The translations under genes were made by a program, and so were the position numbers. This document shows, piece by piece, positions 25,848 to 35,030 of a stretch of 64,000 bases of DNA (position 1 is its first letter; the number at the start of each line of letters is the position of its first letter). The notes beneath the pieces are model-generated. The model worked only from the letters and a program-made list of their open reading frames with translations. It was not told the DNA's origin and made no database searches. The stretch comes from JAVVEH01 sp032251435 (GTDB taxonomy: Bacteria; Verrucomicrobiota; Lentisphaeria; Oligosphaerales; MVZH01): the NCBI GenBank assembly GCA_032251435.1, contig JAVVEH010000001.1:144812-208811 (forward strand), written 5' to 3'.

Positions 25848-27386
25848 ATGATGTCATTCACAGGCTTTAAATCGGCCGATTGCGGATTTTCTTTAGACGT
25901 TTCGGGCATGAGTCTTCCCGCCGCCGCGGTGGCGGCCTTGGAGAAGCGGCTCCCCGCGGCTCACGCGGGCATGGTCGCCATTGAAGCGGGTGAGATTAAA
26001 AATCCGGATGAGGGTCGGCAAGTCACCCACTTCAGTGATCGGCTCTCCTATCTGGAATCCGATGTTTACGCCGCGGTGGAGGCTTTCGCCGAAACCGTGC
26101 GGCGGGACGAGTCGATTCACAATGTCATCATCAATGGCATCGGCGGGTCCGCTCTTGGTCCGCAGTTGCTGCAATTCGCTGTCAATGGCCCTTATTGGAA
26201 TGAGCTGGGCACCGACACCCGCAAAGGCTATCCGCGCCTCTATTTTGTGGACAACACCGACACGGCCGGACTGGCCGACGCCAAAGCGGTCTGCGCATTA
26301 GCCAACACCCTCGTGGTCAGCATCTCCAAGTCCGGCGGCACTCAGGAAACCAAAAACAACATGATCGCCTTGGAGCAAGCCTACGCCGCCGCCGGACTGA
26401 CTTTCGCGGACCACGCGGTCGCCATCACCATGGCGGGCAGCCAATTGGACCAATACGCCAGAGCGAATCACTGGCGCGACATCTTTCCCATGGCCGAATC
26501 CATCGGCGGCCGCACCAGTGAAACCAACATCGTCGGCCACGTCCCGGCCGCCTTGGCGGGCATCCATTTCGCCGAGTTCGTGGAGGGGGCGAAGGCTATG
26601 GACGCGATGACCCGGGTGGAAAATCCAGCCGCCAACCCCGCTTATCAACTGGCGGCCTGCTGGTATATCGCCGGCGCGGGAAAGGGCGACCGCGCCATGG
26701 TCGTTGTCCCCTATTCGGACCGCTTGGTCCTGCTGGGCAAATATCTCCAGCAACTGGTCATGGAAAGTCTTGGAAAAGAGCTCGACCTGGATGGCCATGT
26801 CGTGCATCAGGGCTTGACCGTTTACGGCAATAAGGGCGGGACGGACGCCCACGCTTACATCCAGCAGCTCAATGACGGCCGCGATGACTTTTTTGTCACC
26901 TTTATCGAACCGTTAAAAGACGCCGAGCACATCGTCATCGGTGACGGACTGACCATGGGCGACTACCTGCACGGATTCAAAGAAGGTCTGGCCAGCGCGT
27001 TGCGGGCGAAAGGCCGGCAAGTGATTGATATCACCATTGACGCGGTCACTCCCCGGACGCTGGGCATGTTGATCGCCCTATACGAACGGGCGGTCGCGTT
27101 CTACGCGGAGCTGATTCATATCAACGCCTTTCATCAACCCGGTGTCCAAGCCTATAAACTGGCGAGCAAAGGTGTTAATGATATCAGCGCCAAACTCCGG
27201 GGATGGATCGCCGGCGGCGCGGGTGAGTTTTCCGCCGCCGCGGCCGCCGAGGCCGCGGGTCTTGGTGACTCGACCCGCGAGGTGGCCGGACTGTTGGCGA
27301 AGTTCGCCGCCAACGCGCGTGACTTCGAAGGACACACCGTGAAACGCGCGTTCAGAGACGGCGACTGGGTGTATCAGATCGGGTGA
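25848..27386 (+). CDS. pgi: Glucose-6-phosphate isomerase
   Basis: The 512-residue protein contains the SIS-domain features of PGI: VIINGIGGSALGPQLLQF, VSISKSGGTQETKNNM (phosphate loop), GGRTSETNIVGHVPAALAGI, and QLVMESLGKELDLDGHVV with the catalytic Glu in the ESLGK motif. It interconverts glucose 6-phosphate and fructose 6-phosphate. AGGAG lies 4 nt before the ATG at 25848. The 3' end overlaps the waaA frame by 4 nt (GTGA), an unusual pairing that may link central sugar flux and LPS synthesis only by transcription. Confidence 0.93.
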   Translation: MMSFTGFKSADCGFSLDVSGMSLPAAAVAALEKRLPAAHAGMVAIEAGEIKNPDEGRQVTHFSDRLSYLESDVYAAVEAFAETVRRDESIHNVIINGIGGSALGPQLLQFAVNGPYWNELGTDTRKGYPRLYFVDNTDTAGLADAKAVCALANTLVVSISKSGGTQETKNNMIALEQAYAAAGLTFADHAVAITMAGSQLDQYARANHWRDIFPMAESIGGRTSETNIVGHVPAALAGIHFAEFVEGAKAMDAMTRVENPAANPAYQLAACWYIAGAGKGDRAMVVVPYSDRLVLLGKYLQQLVMESLGKELDLDGHVVHQGLTVYGNKGGTDAHAYIQQLNDGRDDFFVTFIEPLKDAEHIVIGDGLTMGDYLHGFKEGLASALRAKGRQVIDITIDAVTPRTLGMLIALYERAVAFYAELIHINAFHQPGVQAYKLASKGVNDISAKLRGWIAGGAGEFSAAAAAEAAGLGDSTREVAGLLAKFAANARDFEGHTVKRAFRDGDWVYQIG

Positions 27387-28705
27387 CCGCGCCTGCGGAA
27401 TCAACCATTCACATGGCCCTTTTCCTCTACAATCTCGTCTTTCCGCTGCTATTTGTGGTGTATCTGCCCTTTTATATGATCCACCTGTTCAAGCGCGGCG
27501 GGATGGATCGCTTTTTCTGGGAACGGCTGGGACTGTATACCCGGGAAAAGAAGGAGCGGCTAAGCCGCCTGTCCAGGCCAGTCTGGATTCATGCGGTCAG
27601 CGTCGGCGAGGCGGTGGCGGCGACCGGGTTTATCAGGCGCTGGCGGGAAGAGCGTCCTGATCTGGATTTCGTGCTTTCCACAACCACGACAACGGGGCAG
27701 GCCATCGCCCGGAAAAATCTCCCGGACGGTGTGGTTTTAATTTACTGTCCGCTGGATATTTGGTGCGCCGTCCGCCGGGTTCTGGGGCTCATCAATCCCC
27801 GCTTGTTGATGATCTTTGAAGTGGAATACTGGCCCTGCCTGATCACGCAGTCAGTGAAACGGGGAACACCGGTCGTTCTAGCCAATGGGCGCATGTCAGA
27901 TAAATCCGCCGCCGGTTACGCGAGACACGCCTGGTTTTTCCGGCCGTTATTTGAGAAATTCAGCCTGTTCTGCATGCAGAGCGACGCGGATGTGCGGCGG
28001 ATTCGCCAAGTGGTTGGCGACGCGGTGCCCGCGGTCGCCTGTGACACCATGAAATTTGATCAAGTCCCTGACGTGGCCGGGACCGACCGGTCTGACCTGC
28101 TCAACCACGTCTTTGGAAGCGGGGAAAAGCTCATTTGGACCGTTGGCAGCACCCATGCCAACGAGGAAGCGCTCATCGCCGATGTGTATCAAATGCTGAA
28201 ACGTGAGTTTCCCGCCTTGAAAGTGATCCTGGTCCCCCGCCATCATGAACGGACCGCGGAGGTGGAAGCTGAATTACGCAAACGGGATCTGACTTGGACA
28301 CGGCTGGATAACGGATCCCAGGAACCGGCGGCCGGCGTGGATATCCTGCTGGTGAATAAAACCGGGGAGCTGATGTCATTTTACGAGACCGCCGACATTG
28401 TTTACGTGGGCAAAAGCCTGGCCGGTTGTGAAGGCGGCCACAACATTATTGAACCGGCCATCTTCGGCAAACCCATTGCACATGGACCGAACATGCAGAA
28501 TTTCCGCCTGGTCGTGGAGCTGTTCAAACAAGCCGGCGCCAGCATCGAAGTCAAAAATGACGACGGGTTGCTGCCGGCCATGCGTGACCTCTGCGCCAAC
28601 CCCGAACGCCGCCGGGAATTATCCGAAAAATCCCGCCGCGTCGTGACGGCCTCCCGCGGCGCCATGACGCGCACCCTCGGGCATGTGAAACAGATCCTGC
28701 CTTGA
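27383..28705 (+). CDS. waaA: 3-deoxy-D-manno-octulosonic acid transferase
   Basis: The 440-residue GT30 enzyme has an N-terminal membrane anchor (FLYNLVFPLLFVVYLPFYMI), the catalytic loop IHAVSVGEAVAATGF (Glu76 the likely base), STTTTTGQAIARK, FEVEYWPCLITQ, and the C-terminal CMP-KDO-binding VYVGKSLAGCEGGHNIIEPA and FGKPIAHGPNMQNFRLV. It transfers KDO to lipid A precursor at the inner membrane. The frame starts with GTG overlapping the pgi stop; an in-frame ATG at 27413 leaves the membrane anchor intact and could be the true start. Its presence implies a KDO-containing outer membrane. Confidence 0.93.
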   Translation: MTAPAESTIHMALFLYNLVFPLLFVVYLPFYMIHLFKRGGMDRFFWERLGLYTREKKERLSRLSRPVWIHAVSVGEAVAATGFIRRWREERPDLDFVLSTTTTTGQAIARKNLPDGVVLIYCPLDIWCAVRRVLGLINPRLLMIFEVEYWPCLITQSVKRGTPVVLANGRMSDKSAAGYARHAWFFRPLFEKFSLFCMQSDADVRRIRQVVGDAVPAVACDTMKFDQVPDVAGTDRSDLLNHVFGSGEKLIWTVGSTHANEEALIADVYQMLKREFPALKVILVPRHHERTAEVEAELRKRDLTWTRLDNGSQEPAAGVDILLVNKTGELMSFYETADIVYVGKSLAGCEGGHNIIEPAIFGKPIAHGPNMQNFRLVVELFKQAGASIEVKNDDGLLPAMRDLCANPERRRELSEKSRRVVTASRGAMTRTLGHVKQILP

Positions 28706-28980
28706 CCCGTGTCAATGAAGCTTAGCCCGCGGCCCTTCCCCCCGGAGCCAATGCGCGAGGTTTGGAAACCTCGCTCCGAACCTGCCTTCGTCCAAAGACT
28801 TCGGCGGGCAGGCAGGGCGAGACAAGAATTTTGTGGATTCCGCAGTCTCTGCGGTATCATCGGCAGGGAACTGCCGGTTCCAAGGACTTTTGCCTTGTCT
28901 CAAGCGAGTACAATGTGGATTTCCGGGAGCTGGAAGCTGCCAGGCACAATGGGAATTTCCCGCTTGTCTTCCCCCCCGAT
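28706..28980. repeat. Intergenic palindrome cluster after waaA
   Basis: A perfect hairpin GCGAGGTTTGGAAACCTCGC sits at 28755-28774. At 28834-28854 is the reverse copy of the 25757-25777 element, and between 28868 and 28890 is GGCAGGGAACTGCCGG. The plus and minus genes converge here, so some of these may act as terminators, although no clear T-run follows. No coding frame is supported. Confidence 0.6.
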
Positions 28981-29634
28981 CTACCGTTCAAGCAGTTTCT
29001 GGTAGGTGTCCTCGTCGATGACTTCCTTCAACGACTCAAAAGTATCCACGTAATTCATATCGGACCAGAGAAAGATCCGGCGCCCGCGCCCCCCCGCCTT
29101 TTCAATCACCAACGGGGTGTCAGCCGGCGCCATTTGAGCGGGATACAACAGGATGTAATCGTATTCGGCGTCATCGAAAAACGGGCTTTGCAAGGCGTCC
29201 TCACTCAACAACCCGGCGGCCACCAACCCGTCAAGACTGGCGGGCATCGCCGTCGAGCCCGCGTCGGTATACATGGCGAGAGCCATGCCGACCTGTTTCA
29301 AGTTACTCATACTCTTCACTTCCATCGCCCTTGTCCGGGCTTGATTCAGAGCCGGTAAAAAAATGGCGAGCTGGCTGAGAAAAAACAATGTGACGAGGAA
29401 AATGCCGACATAGCCGGCGGCCAAACCGCCAATCGCCAAGCCCTTCCCTGTTTGAGTCCCCCGGGATCGACTTATTTTCGACAGGGCGATATGGCCGCAA
29501 ATCACGGCGGGAATACCCGCCAGCGGCCCCATGCACATCAAGACGCTGACAACGCCCAAAACCAAACTGGTGACCGCCAGACCACTTGTCTTCGGGGCCG
29601 GCGGCGGGACGGGAGGTTGACTTGTCGGTTCCAT
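28981..29634 (-). CDS. DUF4190 membrane protein with pilin-like C-terminal part
   Basis: The 217-residue protein starts with a Pro-rich segment (TSQPPVPPPAPKTSG) and a DUF4190 domain of two membrane helices (LAVTSLVLGVVSVLMCMGPL and GLAIGGLAAGYVGIFLVTLF). The C-terminal half resembles the head of the pseudopilins used by PVC bacteria: SMSNLKQVGMALAMYTDAGS followed by FDDAEYDYILLYP and a LWSDMNYVDTF stretch. It may monitor or build envelope structures; the role is unknown. AAAGGAG lies before the ATG at 29634. Confidence 0.75.
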   Translation of the reverse strand: MEPTSQPPVPPPAPKTSGLAVTSLVLGVVSVLMCMGPLAGIPAVICGHIALSKISRSRGTQTGKGLAIGGLAAGYVGIFLVTLFFLSQLAIFLPALNQARTRAMEVKSMSNLKQVGMALAMYTDAGSTAMPASLDGLVAAGLLSEDALQSPFFDDAEYDYILLYPAQMAPADTPLVIEKAGGRGRRIFLWSDMNYVDTFESLKEVIDEDTYQKLLER

Positions 29635-29863
29635 GGTGTTCTCCTTTAAGTGGTTTTACTGGCCCGTGTCTAAGGGGGTCATAAAGCTTACTTTACTCCA
29701 CGGGGATGAAGATGTCCACTGTCACCTTTATTTTGGGCTCTAATCTCCGGAGTCTTTGAAACACGATTCAATGTACAACAGGTTCAGCGTCATTGCTAAT
29801 AAAAATACGCATAGTTCAGATAAAGTGGCCCAGCTGACCACCGGCAGTTCCACTTGACTTGGC

Positions 29864-31207
29864 TCATACAGGCTTGCAAAGTGGCGGACCAGGCTGCGAC
29901 CAGTCGCTGTAAGGGCCGGTGTAGCCGATGGCGTGGAAAACCAGTTTGTGAAACAGCACGTTGACTGACCATGGGTCGTGTTTTTCTTCCGTCTTTCCAT
30001 GTCCGCCGCCGGGATGCACGGCCGGATTCCGGAAGTATTGCCAGGCCTTGATTTCCTTCTCTGTCACGACCCCTTCAGCTTCCATGGCCGCGAGTTTTCT
30101 CTCGGCGCTTTTCTGGGCATTGGGAGTCGCGAGCCTGCCAATGGCACGGTCGATTCGATCCCACTGTTTCTTTGTAATCTCCAGCGTTTGCGCGGCCCGC
30201 CCCGACTTGATGTGTTGCCGTGTCCGGTCTACTGCGGCTTCGAACTCCGAGTCAGGCTGCGGGCTTGGCACAGCATAGTGAAGGACTCCTTCGAGTCCTG
30301 TCACCAAAGCAAGTGAGAAGGCTTCTGGTGTGCTGCCGCCCGCATGGATGAGATGGTTCACATTCTTGACAAGCGGGTTGCCGACAACATTCCCCCGTGC
30401 CGATAGATGCTCAAAATAGGTGACAGCCAGCCTCCAGATGTGATCAGCATTCTCGGGCCGGTGATCTATTGGCGGAATACCAAATCTGGAATCGAGCGGA
30501 TAGGGACAGGCACGGACCGTGAGTCTCACGGTTCCCTTGATAGTCACCTTCCCAATTTGCCACGCGCAACGACTGCCGAGAACGAATTTGATAGCCTCCA
30601 GAGCGGCTTCCGGCCAGACGGGGTTAAAGTCTTGATTCTCAAGATGTCCGCCAAACCTGACGCCTTGTGCCATTGGCTGAATTCGGCAATTCATTGCCCC
30701 CAGGCTGAATTCGGCGGTATCAAATCCGGCATGCCACGAAACTTGCTTGCCATCCTCTTCGTGCCTTACTTCACGCTTATGGTTTGCGGGGAAACGCAAT
30801 CCATCCGGAAACAGATAAGTGAATCCCGAATAGTGATCGAACTCTGGGCCAGGTATGGGACGGTATTCCCAGGCCACTTCTTCTCCTTCGAAGGTCAACA
30901 CATCAAAATGGGAATCTCCGTAACCGCACGTATTTGACTGATTGAAACCAGTAGCAACCCACGTCCTTCCCTGGATATCCGTACAGTGAAGCGTGCTGCT
31001 ATGCGGAATCCGGTTCTGATAGCTTCTGCCACCGTGGTGTTGGTGATTGACATAGACCGTGACAATCAGCTTCCCGATGGTGTCATTCGCAATGCACCCA
31101 TGGCCGGTCGCTACTGCCTGACCTCCTTGATCAAGAACGGCGATTTCCGGGCAGGGAAGATCCCAGGTGCATGAGGCAATTCTGTGTTGTTCGCCCTCAT
31201 CAAGCAT
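29864..31207 (-). CDS. HEPN-domain protein (ApeA-like layout), putative defence effector
   Basis: The 447-residue protein has no signal or membrane segment. Residues 1-270 are a large beta-rich domain (SSTLHCTDIQGRTWVATGF, YSGFTYLFPDGLRFPANHKR, CRIQPMAQGVRFGGHLENQD). The C-terminal part (about 285-447) is helical and holds WQYFRNPAVHPG, an R-X4-H motif at Arg393-His398 typical of HEPN RNases, followed by LFHKLVFHAIGYTGPYSDW. This layout recalls ApeA, a HEPN anti-phage protein with an N-terminal sensor domain, but I cannot confirm homology by eye. It is 22 nt downstream of a DUF3800 gene at the end of the restriction operon; TATAAT on the minus strand near 31219 could give it its own leaderless transcript. 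Confidence 0.65.
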   Translation of the reverse strand: MLDEGEQHRIASCTWDLPCPEIAVLDQGGQAVATGHGCIANDTIGKLIVTVYVNHQHHGGRSYQNRIPHSSTLHCTDIQGRTWVATGFNQSNTCGYGDSHFDVLTFEGEEVAWEYRPIPGPEFDHYSGFTYLFPDGLRFPANHKREVRHEEDGKQVSWHAGFDTAEFSLGAMNCRIQPMAQGVRFGGHLENQDFNPVWPEAALEAIKFVLGSRCAWQIGKVTIKGTVRLTVRACPYPLDSRFGIPPIDHRPENADHIWRLAVTYFEHLSARGNVVGNPLVKNVNHLIHAGGSTPEAFSLALVTGLEGVLHYAVPSPQPDSEFEAAVDRTRQHIKSGRAAQTLEITKKQWDRIDRAIGRLATPNAQKSAERKLAAMEAEGVVTEKEIKAWQYFRNPAVHPGGGHGKTEEKHDPWSVNVLFHKLVFHAIGYTGPYSDWSQPGPPLCKPV

Positions 31208-31229
31208 GCTTAGTACTCATTATATTGTG

Positions 31230-32519
31230 CTAGAAATCGTCTTCCGTGAGTGCCCCATCATCTAATCGCTCGGCCAGGCTGGTGTATTTGGATCTGTTAA
31301 GCAGATAGTCCTGAAAACAGAACCAGGCAATGTGATAGCAATCCTTCCTGAGTAACTCAACGTCCTGGGTAACGGAAAGGATTGTTTCGTGGCACTTGAA
31401 CATTCTTCCGAGCATCGGCTCGAGGATCTGGTTACAATGGTTCAAATAGTCGTAAACATCGGCGAGTTTGGTGGGGATCTTGTACCCGCCCTTCGTTGTG
31501 CTGGCAATGATCAACCTGCCTCTCGAGCGTAGATACGGGACGATGGCACGGGTCACATATTTTGTGTCGAATTCGGGTTCGCGGTAGAAGGTCTCGTTCA
31601 GCCAGGTGGCAATGTGGTGGGTCTGCACGTAGGAATCGTCAGAATCATAGACAAAATGATCACGCAGTATCCGCAGAAAGAACAGGCGATGAGCCATGCT
31701 CTCATCGTCGGTCCCTGCGTTCTCGTCGAGGAAGCTTTCTGCCGCTTTGAAGCAATGGTCTGCGACGATGGCATTGTGCTTCTCTTCCTCAGAGGCATTC
31801 TCGCCCGTGTAGAACAGGTTCCTTGCCTCTCTGGGGAAGAATTCAACCCGTGGTTTCATCGATGTGAGAAGACCCTCCATTTGGGCGACCTGATCCAGTT
31901 GCTTGCCTGGCTCGTGGCATCGGGCAAAAGCTCCAGCAAAAAGGTCAGCAAGTTGGACAAGCACGTCATCCATGGAATCCCTAAATGTGAATTCCTGCAA
32001 GCAACCCTCGGCGTGGGCAAATAGCGGCAAGTCTTGCTTTCCTTCAACGTACTTCCGGAAGCCTTGCATGAACTCCTCATGTCCTTGCATGTCGGCAACG
32101 ATGCTTAGGCTCGGATATTGCCTATATAGGTGATCGTAAAGCAATCCATAGAGGTATTTGTAAAACTGTTGTTTGCTCCCGGTTACGCCAGCACCGTAGA
32201 GGCGCCTTTTGTCAACTACCAAAACCCAAAGCGATACGGGTAGTTGCGTGAGGCGCAGACATACCTCGAGCCACTTCTGTCCGTCGCTGGCAAGTATCTT
32301 ACTCTTCATCTCCCTGTTCTGGAACCACTTGCTCTTCTGGAGCCGAACAGCTACAGCCCTCAGTTCATCCAGGCCCTCAGCGGGACAAAGAACTGCTGCA
32401 ACAATAAAGCGTTCAGATACGTCGGGTTTGGCAAAATCAAAGCCAAATTGGCCGAACTCATCGACGAAGGCGTGCATGTGTCTCTGCGATGGCATCGGGC
32501 TATCCAGCGCTCCCTCCAT
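31230..32519 (-). CDS. DUF3800 family protein (RNase H-like fold predicted)
   Basis: The 429-residue protein has the DUF3800 N-terminal signature HMHAFVDEFGQFGF (Asp20, Glu21), then FIVAAVLCPAE, SKWFQNREMKSKILASDGQK, LSIVADMQG and MDDVLVQLADLFAGAFARCH near 205-225. Family members are predicted RNase H-like nucleases often found near defence genes; activity is unproven. The C-terminal 200 residues are helical without recognised domain. A longer frame begins at 32741 inside hsdS in another frame, so I chose ATG 32519, which has AGGAGA just upstream and overlaps the hsdS stop by 20 nt. Confidence 0.8.
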   Translation of the reverse strand: MEGALDSPMPSQRHMHAFVDEFGQFGFDFAKPDVSERFIVAAVLCPAEGLDELRAVAVRLQKSKWFQNREMKSKILASDGQKWLEVCLRLTQLPVSLWVLVVDKRRLYGAGVTGSKQQFYKYLYGLLYDHLYRQYPSLSIVADMQGHEEFMQGFRKYVEGKQDLPLFAHAEGCLQEFTFRDSMDDVLVQLADLFAGAFARCHEPGKQLDQVAQMEGLLTSMKPRVEFFPREARNLFYTGENASEEEKHNAIVADHCFKAAESFLDENAGTDDESMAHRLFFLRILRDHFVYDSDDSYVQTHHIATWLNETFYREPEFDTKYVTRAIVPYLRSRGRLIIASTTKGGYKIPTKLADVYDYLNHCNQILEPMLGRMFKCHETILSVTQDVELLRKDCYHIAWFCFQDYLLNRSKYTSLAERLDDGALTEDDF

Positions 32520-33831
32520 TACTCTCCTGCCCAAACACCTCCTGGAGAATCGTGGTGGAGAGAGATTGGGCGTGGGCTTCGGCTTTGTCGATCTCGGCGG
32601 CGAGCTGGTCGCAAAGCGCCAGTTTGGCTTGCACTCGCTCGACGATGGCACGCTGCTCGGAAAGGGGTGCAATTGGTGTCGGAAACGTCTCCAACCGATT
32701 CTTTGGAAGCCCTTCACGGCCTGCCCCTGTAACTGATTCAAAAATCATTTTCTGCCCATAGATGGACAGCAATACCTTGTGCAAGAAGTCAGCCGAAACA
32801 GCAATAGGCCTGACTATGCACACATGCTGACTTACGTTGGCTTGCCCAAAGCCCGAGCAGACAACAGCACAACGGCCGAGTGAGGCCCCGGTAATGTTAA
32901 GCAGTACGTCTTCTGGAAGAACATGTGTGCCTTTCATTCTCTGGTGGGTCTCACTGCCGATTAATGCAATATCATCGTCAACAATACCAAAGTTCTGAAT
33001 ATTCTGAGATCGCAGGAAGGGGACCCCATGCCTTTTGTAGACTGATTTCCCCCCACGTGGGGTACTGCCTGACCCAATTTTCTCGCACAGATCAACCAAC
33101 CGACACCACGCCCATCCTTCGGGCAGCAGGAACGGTATTTCATCGGGGCGGATGGGAAGCAGCGGTTTCTGCTTGCGAATCTGGCCGTCCTTGACCAGTC
33201 GGTCTTTTTCGGCGGCGATGCGTTCGAGCAATTCCGAGGCGGGCTCGATGTCGGGGTGTTGCTTCCTCCAATCGGCGGTCAGTTTGCCTTCGATGGCTTC
33301 CTGGAGGATGGCCTGGCGGAGTTTTTCGAGCAGGGCTTTCTGGCGGGTGATTTCGGTAAGGACATCGGTCTGCCGAGCGACGACCCCTTCCATCATTGCC
33401 ACCAAGCTCTCTTGTTCCGACATCGGTGGCACGGGGACTCTGACGGTGGCAATTCGCTTCATGGGCAGACTGACATTGGCCATGCCTTTCATCAATGGCA
33501 CCAGAACGACCTCTTTCATCAGGTCGAGATAGTGGTAGAGATACTGGGCGCTGACCTCATTGGGGTTCTTAGGGATGACAGCGCATAGGATTGAGCCCAA
33601 GGCAAATTTGCCTTCCTGATAATGGATGCGCTTCAGACTGGCATGTCCGTGCCCGGTCGAGGAAACCAAAGGAATGATCACGGCTGCCGCGTCGAACTGA
33701 TAATCGGTATGGCTCCTGCGCTCCTCCGCGAGCGTGACCATAGGATACTGACCGGGCACTGCTTTGGTAATGCCAATACACCCCTTGGTGAGGGTGCAAA
33801 TTTCGCTGAGTTTCACCCATCGCCACGCCAT
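32500..33831 (-). CDS. hsdS: Type I restriction-modification specificity subunit
   Basis: The 443-residue protein shows two target-recognition domains separated by conserved coiled-coil spacers. TRD1 starts WRWVKLSEICTLTKGCIGIT, TRD2 starts LPEGWAWCRLVDLCEKIGSG. The spacers carry PPMSEQESLVAMMEGVVARQ and QKALLEKLRQAILQEAIEGK, then LSEQRAIVERVQAKLALCDQ. It directs HsdM and HsdR to a bipartite DNA site, which cannot be read from sequence. It is linked to the DUF1016 gene by TGATG. Confidence 0.93.
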   Translation of the reverse strand: MAWRWVKLSEICTLTKGCIGITKAVPGQYPMVTLAEERRSHTDYQFDAAAVIIPLVSSTGHGHASLKRIHYQEGKFALGSILCAVIPKNPNEVSAQYLYHYLDLMKEVVLVPLMKGMANVSLPMKRIATVRVPVPPMSEQESLVAMMEGVVARQTDVLTEITRQKALLEKLRQAILQEAIEGKLTADWRKQHPDIEPASELLERIAAEKDRLVKDGQIRKQKPLLPIRPDEIPFLLPEGWAWCRLVDLCEKIGSGSTPRGGKSVYKRHGVPFLRSQNIQNFGIVDDDIALIGSETHQRMKGTHVLPEDVLLNITGASLGRCAVVCSGFGQANVSQHVCIVRPIAVSADFLHKVLLSIYGQKMIFESVTGAGREGLPKNRLETFPTPIAPLSEQRAIVERVQAKLALCDQLAAEIDKAEAHAQSLSTTILQEVFGQESNGGSAG

Positions 33832-35030
33832 CAGTCCTCCTCCCCACCGGCTTCGATTGGTTTTCTTTCGGCCATGGCGGCCTCGATAAGCTTGCGTTCG
33901 CGCTGGATTTCGCGCTGGAGCTGTTCTTCGGTGGGCAGGTTGGGCAGGTATTTAGAGGCGAAGATCTGCTTCCGGTCATTGAGCACGGAGTAACGGGCCA
34001 CGGTGTCGCATTTTTCCGTGCACAGAATGAGTCCGATGCTCGGGTTGTCGTCGGGGGCGGCAAAAAGCCCGTCAAACATGCGGACGTAGCCGTCCATCTG
34101 GCCCACGTCTCCGTGTGTGATTTTGCCGATTTTAAGGTCGATCAGAAGATAGAATTTCAACCGGCAGTGATAGAAGACCAGATCAATGAAGCGGTCGTCT
34201 TCGTCGATGCGGATATGTTTTTGGCGGGCGACGAAAGCGAAACCGGTCCCCAGTTCCAGAAGGAAACGCTGCAAATGTGTGATAATGGCCCGCTCAACAT
34301 CGGATTCGCGCACGTCGGCGAAGTTGGGATAGCCGAGAAATTCCAGAACGTAGGGGTTCTTGAGAATTTCGGTCGGAGAAGGCGGCGTTTTTTGCAACCG
34401 CCGCCCTTCCGCGATCATTTTTGCCGGTTGCTGAGCGTGCAGGGAGCGTTCGTAATACTGCGTATGCACCTGCCGTTCCAAAGTCCGTTTACTCCAACCG
34501 CCTTCGCTGGCTTCACGCTCGTAGAAATCGCGGGCCTCCACGTTCTCGACGGCCATTAATACGCGATAATGGGACCAGGACAGTTGCGAGCAAAAACCTT
34601 GCGCGAATTCTCCACCCGCTGAGTGGAGAATCCTGTAATCCCCTGATATATCGCCTTTGGCCCGACTAATGTGCAATTCTCCACCCATTGGGTGGGGAAT
34701 CTCCATGCGGTGCTCGTAGGCCAAGTAAAACTGCCGGAAATACCACAAGTTGGATGTGGAGAAACCCTTGCCGTATCTGGTGCGGAGTTGAATGGACAGA
34801 TCTTCAATGACCTGCTTTCCATACTCCGCCCGCTCTTCGCCGTCCTGTAGCTCCTGCACAATTTCGCGCCCGATCAGCCAGTAGGCCATGACCATGTTGG
34901 TATTGACGGTGCGAACCACGTTGCCGCGGGCCTGTTCGAGGATGGAGACGACGCGGTCGAACAACGGGCGCTCCGCTGCTATCTGCATTCCTTGCGCCTT
35001 CGCGCCTTTGTGTGTGTCACCTTTTTTCAT
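33831..35030 (-). CDS. DUF1016 / YhcG-type PD-(D/E)XK nuclease
   Basis: The protein of about 399 residues has the N-terminal DUF1016_N domain (NTNMVMAYWLIGREIVQELQ, GFSTSNLWYFRQFYLAYE) and a C-terminal nuclease domain (FLGYPNFADVRESDVERAII, FIDLVFYHCRLKFYLLIDLK) with Asp and D-L-K in the place of the PD-(D/E)XK residues. Such genes are often embedded in type I restriction operons; their contribution is unclear. The frame opens at 35069, but ATG 35030 forms a TGATG junction with the hsdM stop and has GGAAGGG upstream. Confidence 0.88.
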   Translation of the reverse strand: MKKGDTHKGAKAQGMQIAAERPLFDRVVSILEQARGNVVRTVNTNMVMAYWLIGREIVQELQDGEERAEYGKQVIEDLSIQLRTRYGKGFSTSNLWYFRQFYLAYEHRMEIPHPMGGELHISRAKGDISGDYRILHSAGGEFAQGFCSQLSWSHYRVLMAVENVEARDFYEREASEGGWSKRTLERQVHTQYYERSLHAQQPAKMIAEGRRLQKTPPSPTEILKNPYVLEFLGYPNFADVRESDVERAIITHLQRFLLELGTGFAFVARQKHIRIDEDDRFIDLVFYHCRLKFYLLIDLKIGKITHGDVGQMDGYVRMFDGLFAAPDDNPSIGLILCTEKCDTVARYSVLNDRKQIFASKYLPNLPTEEQLQREIQRERKLIEAAMAERKPIEAGGEED

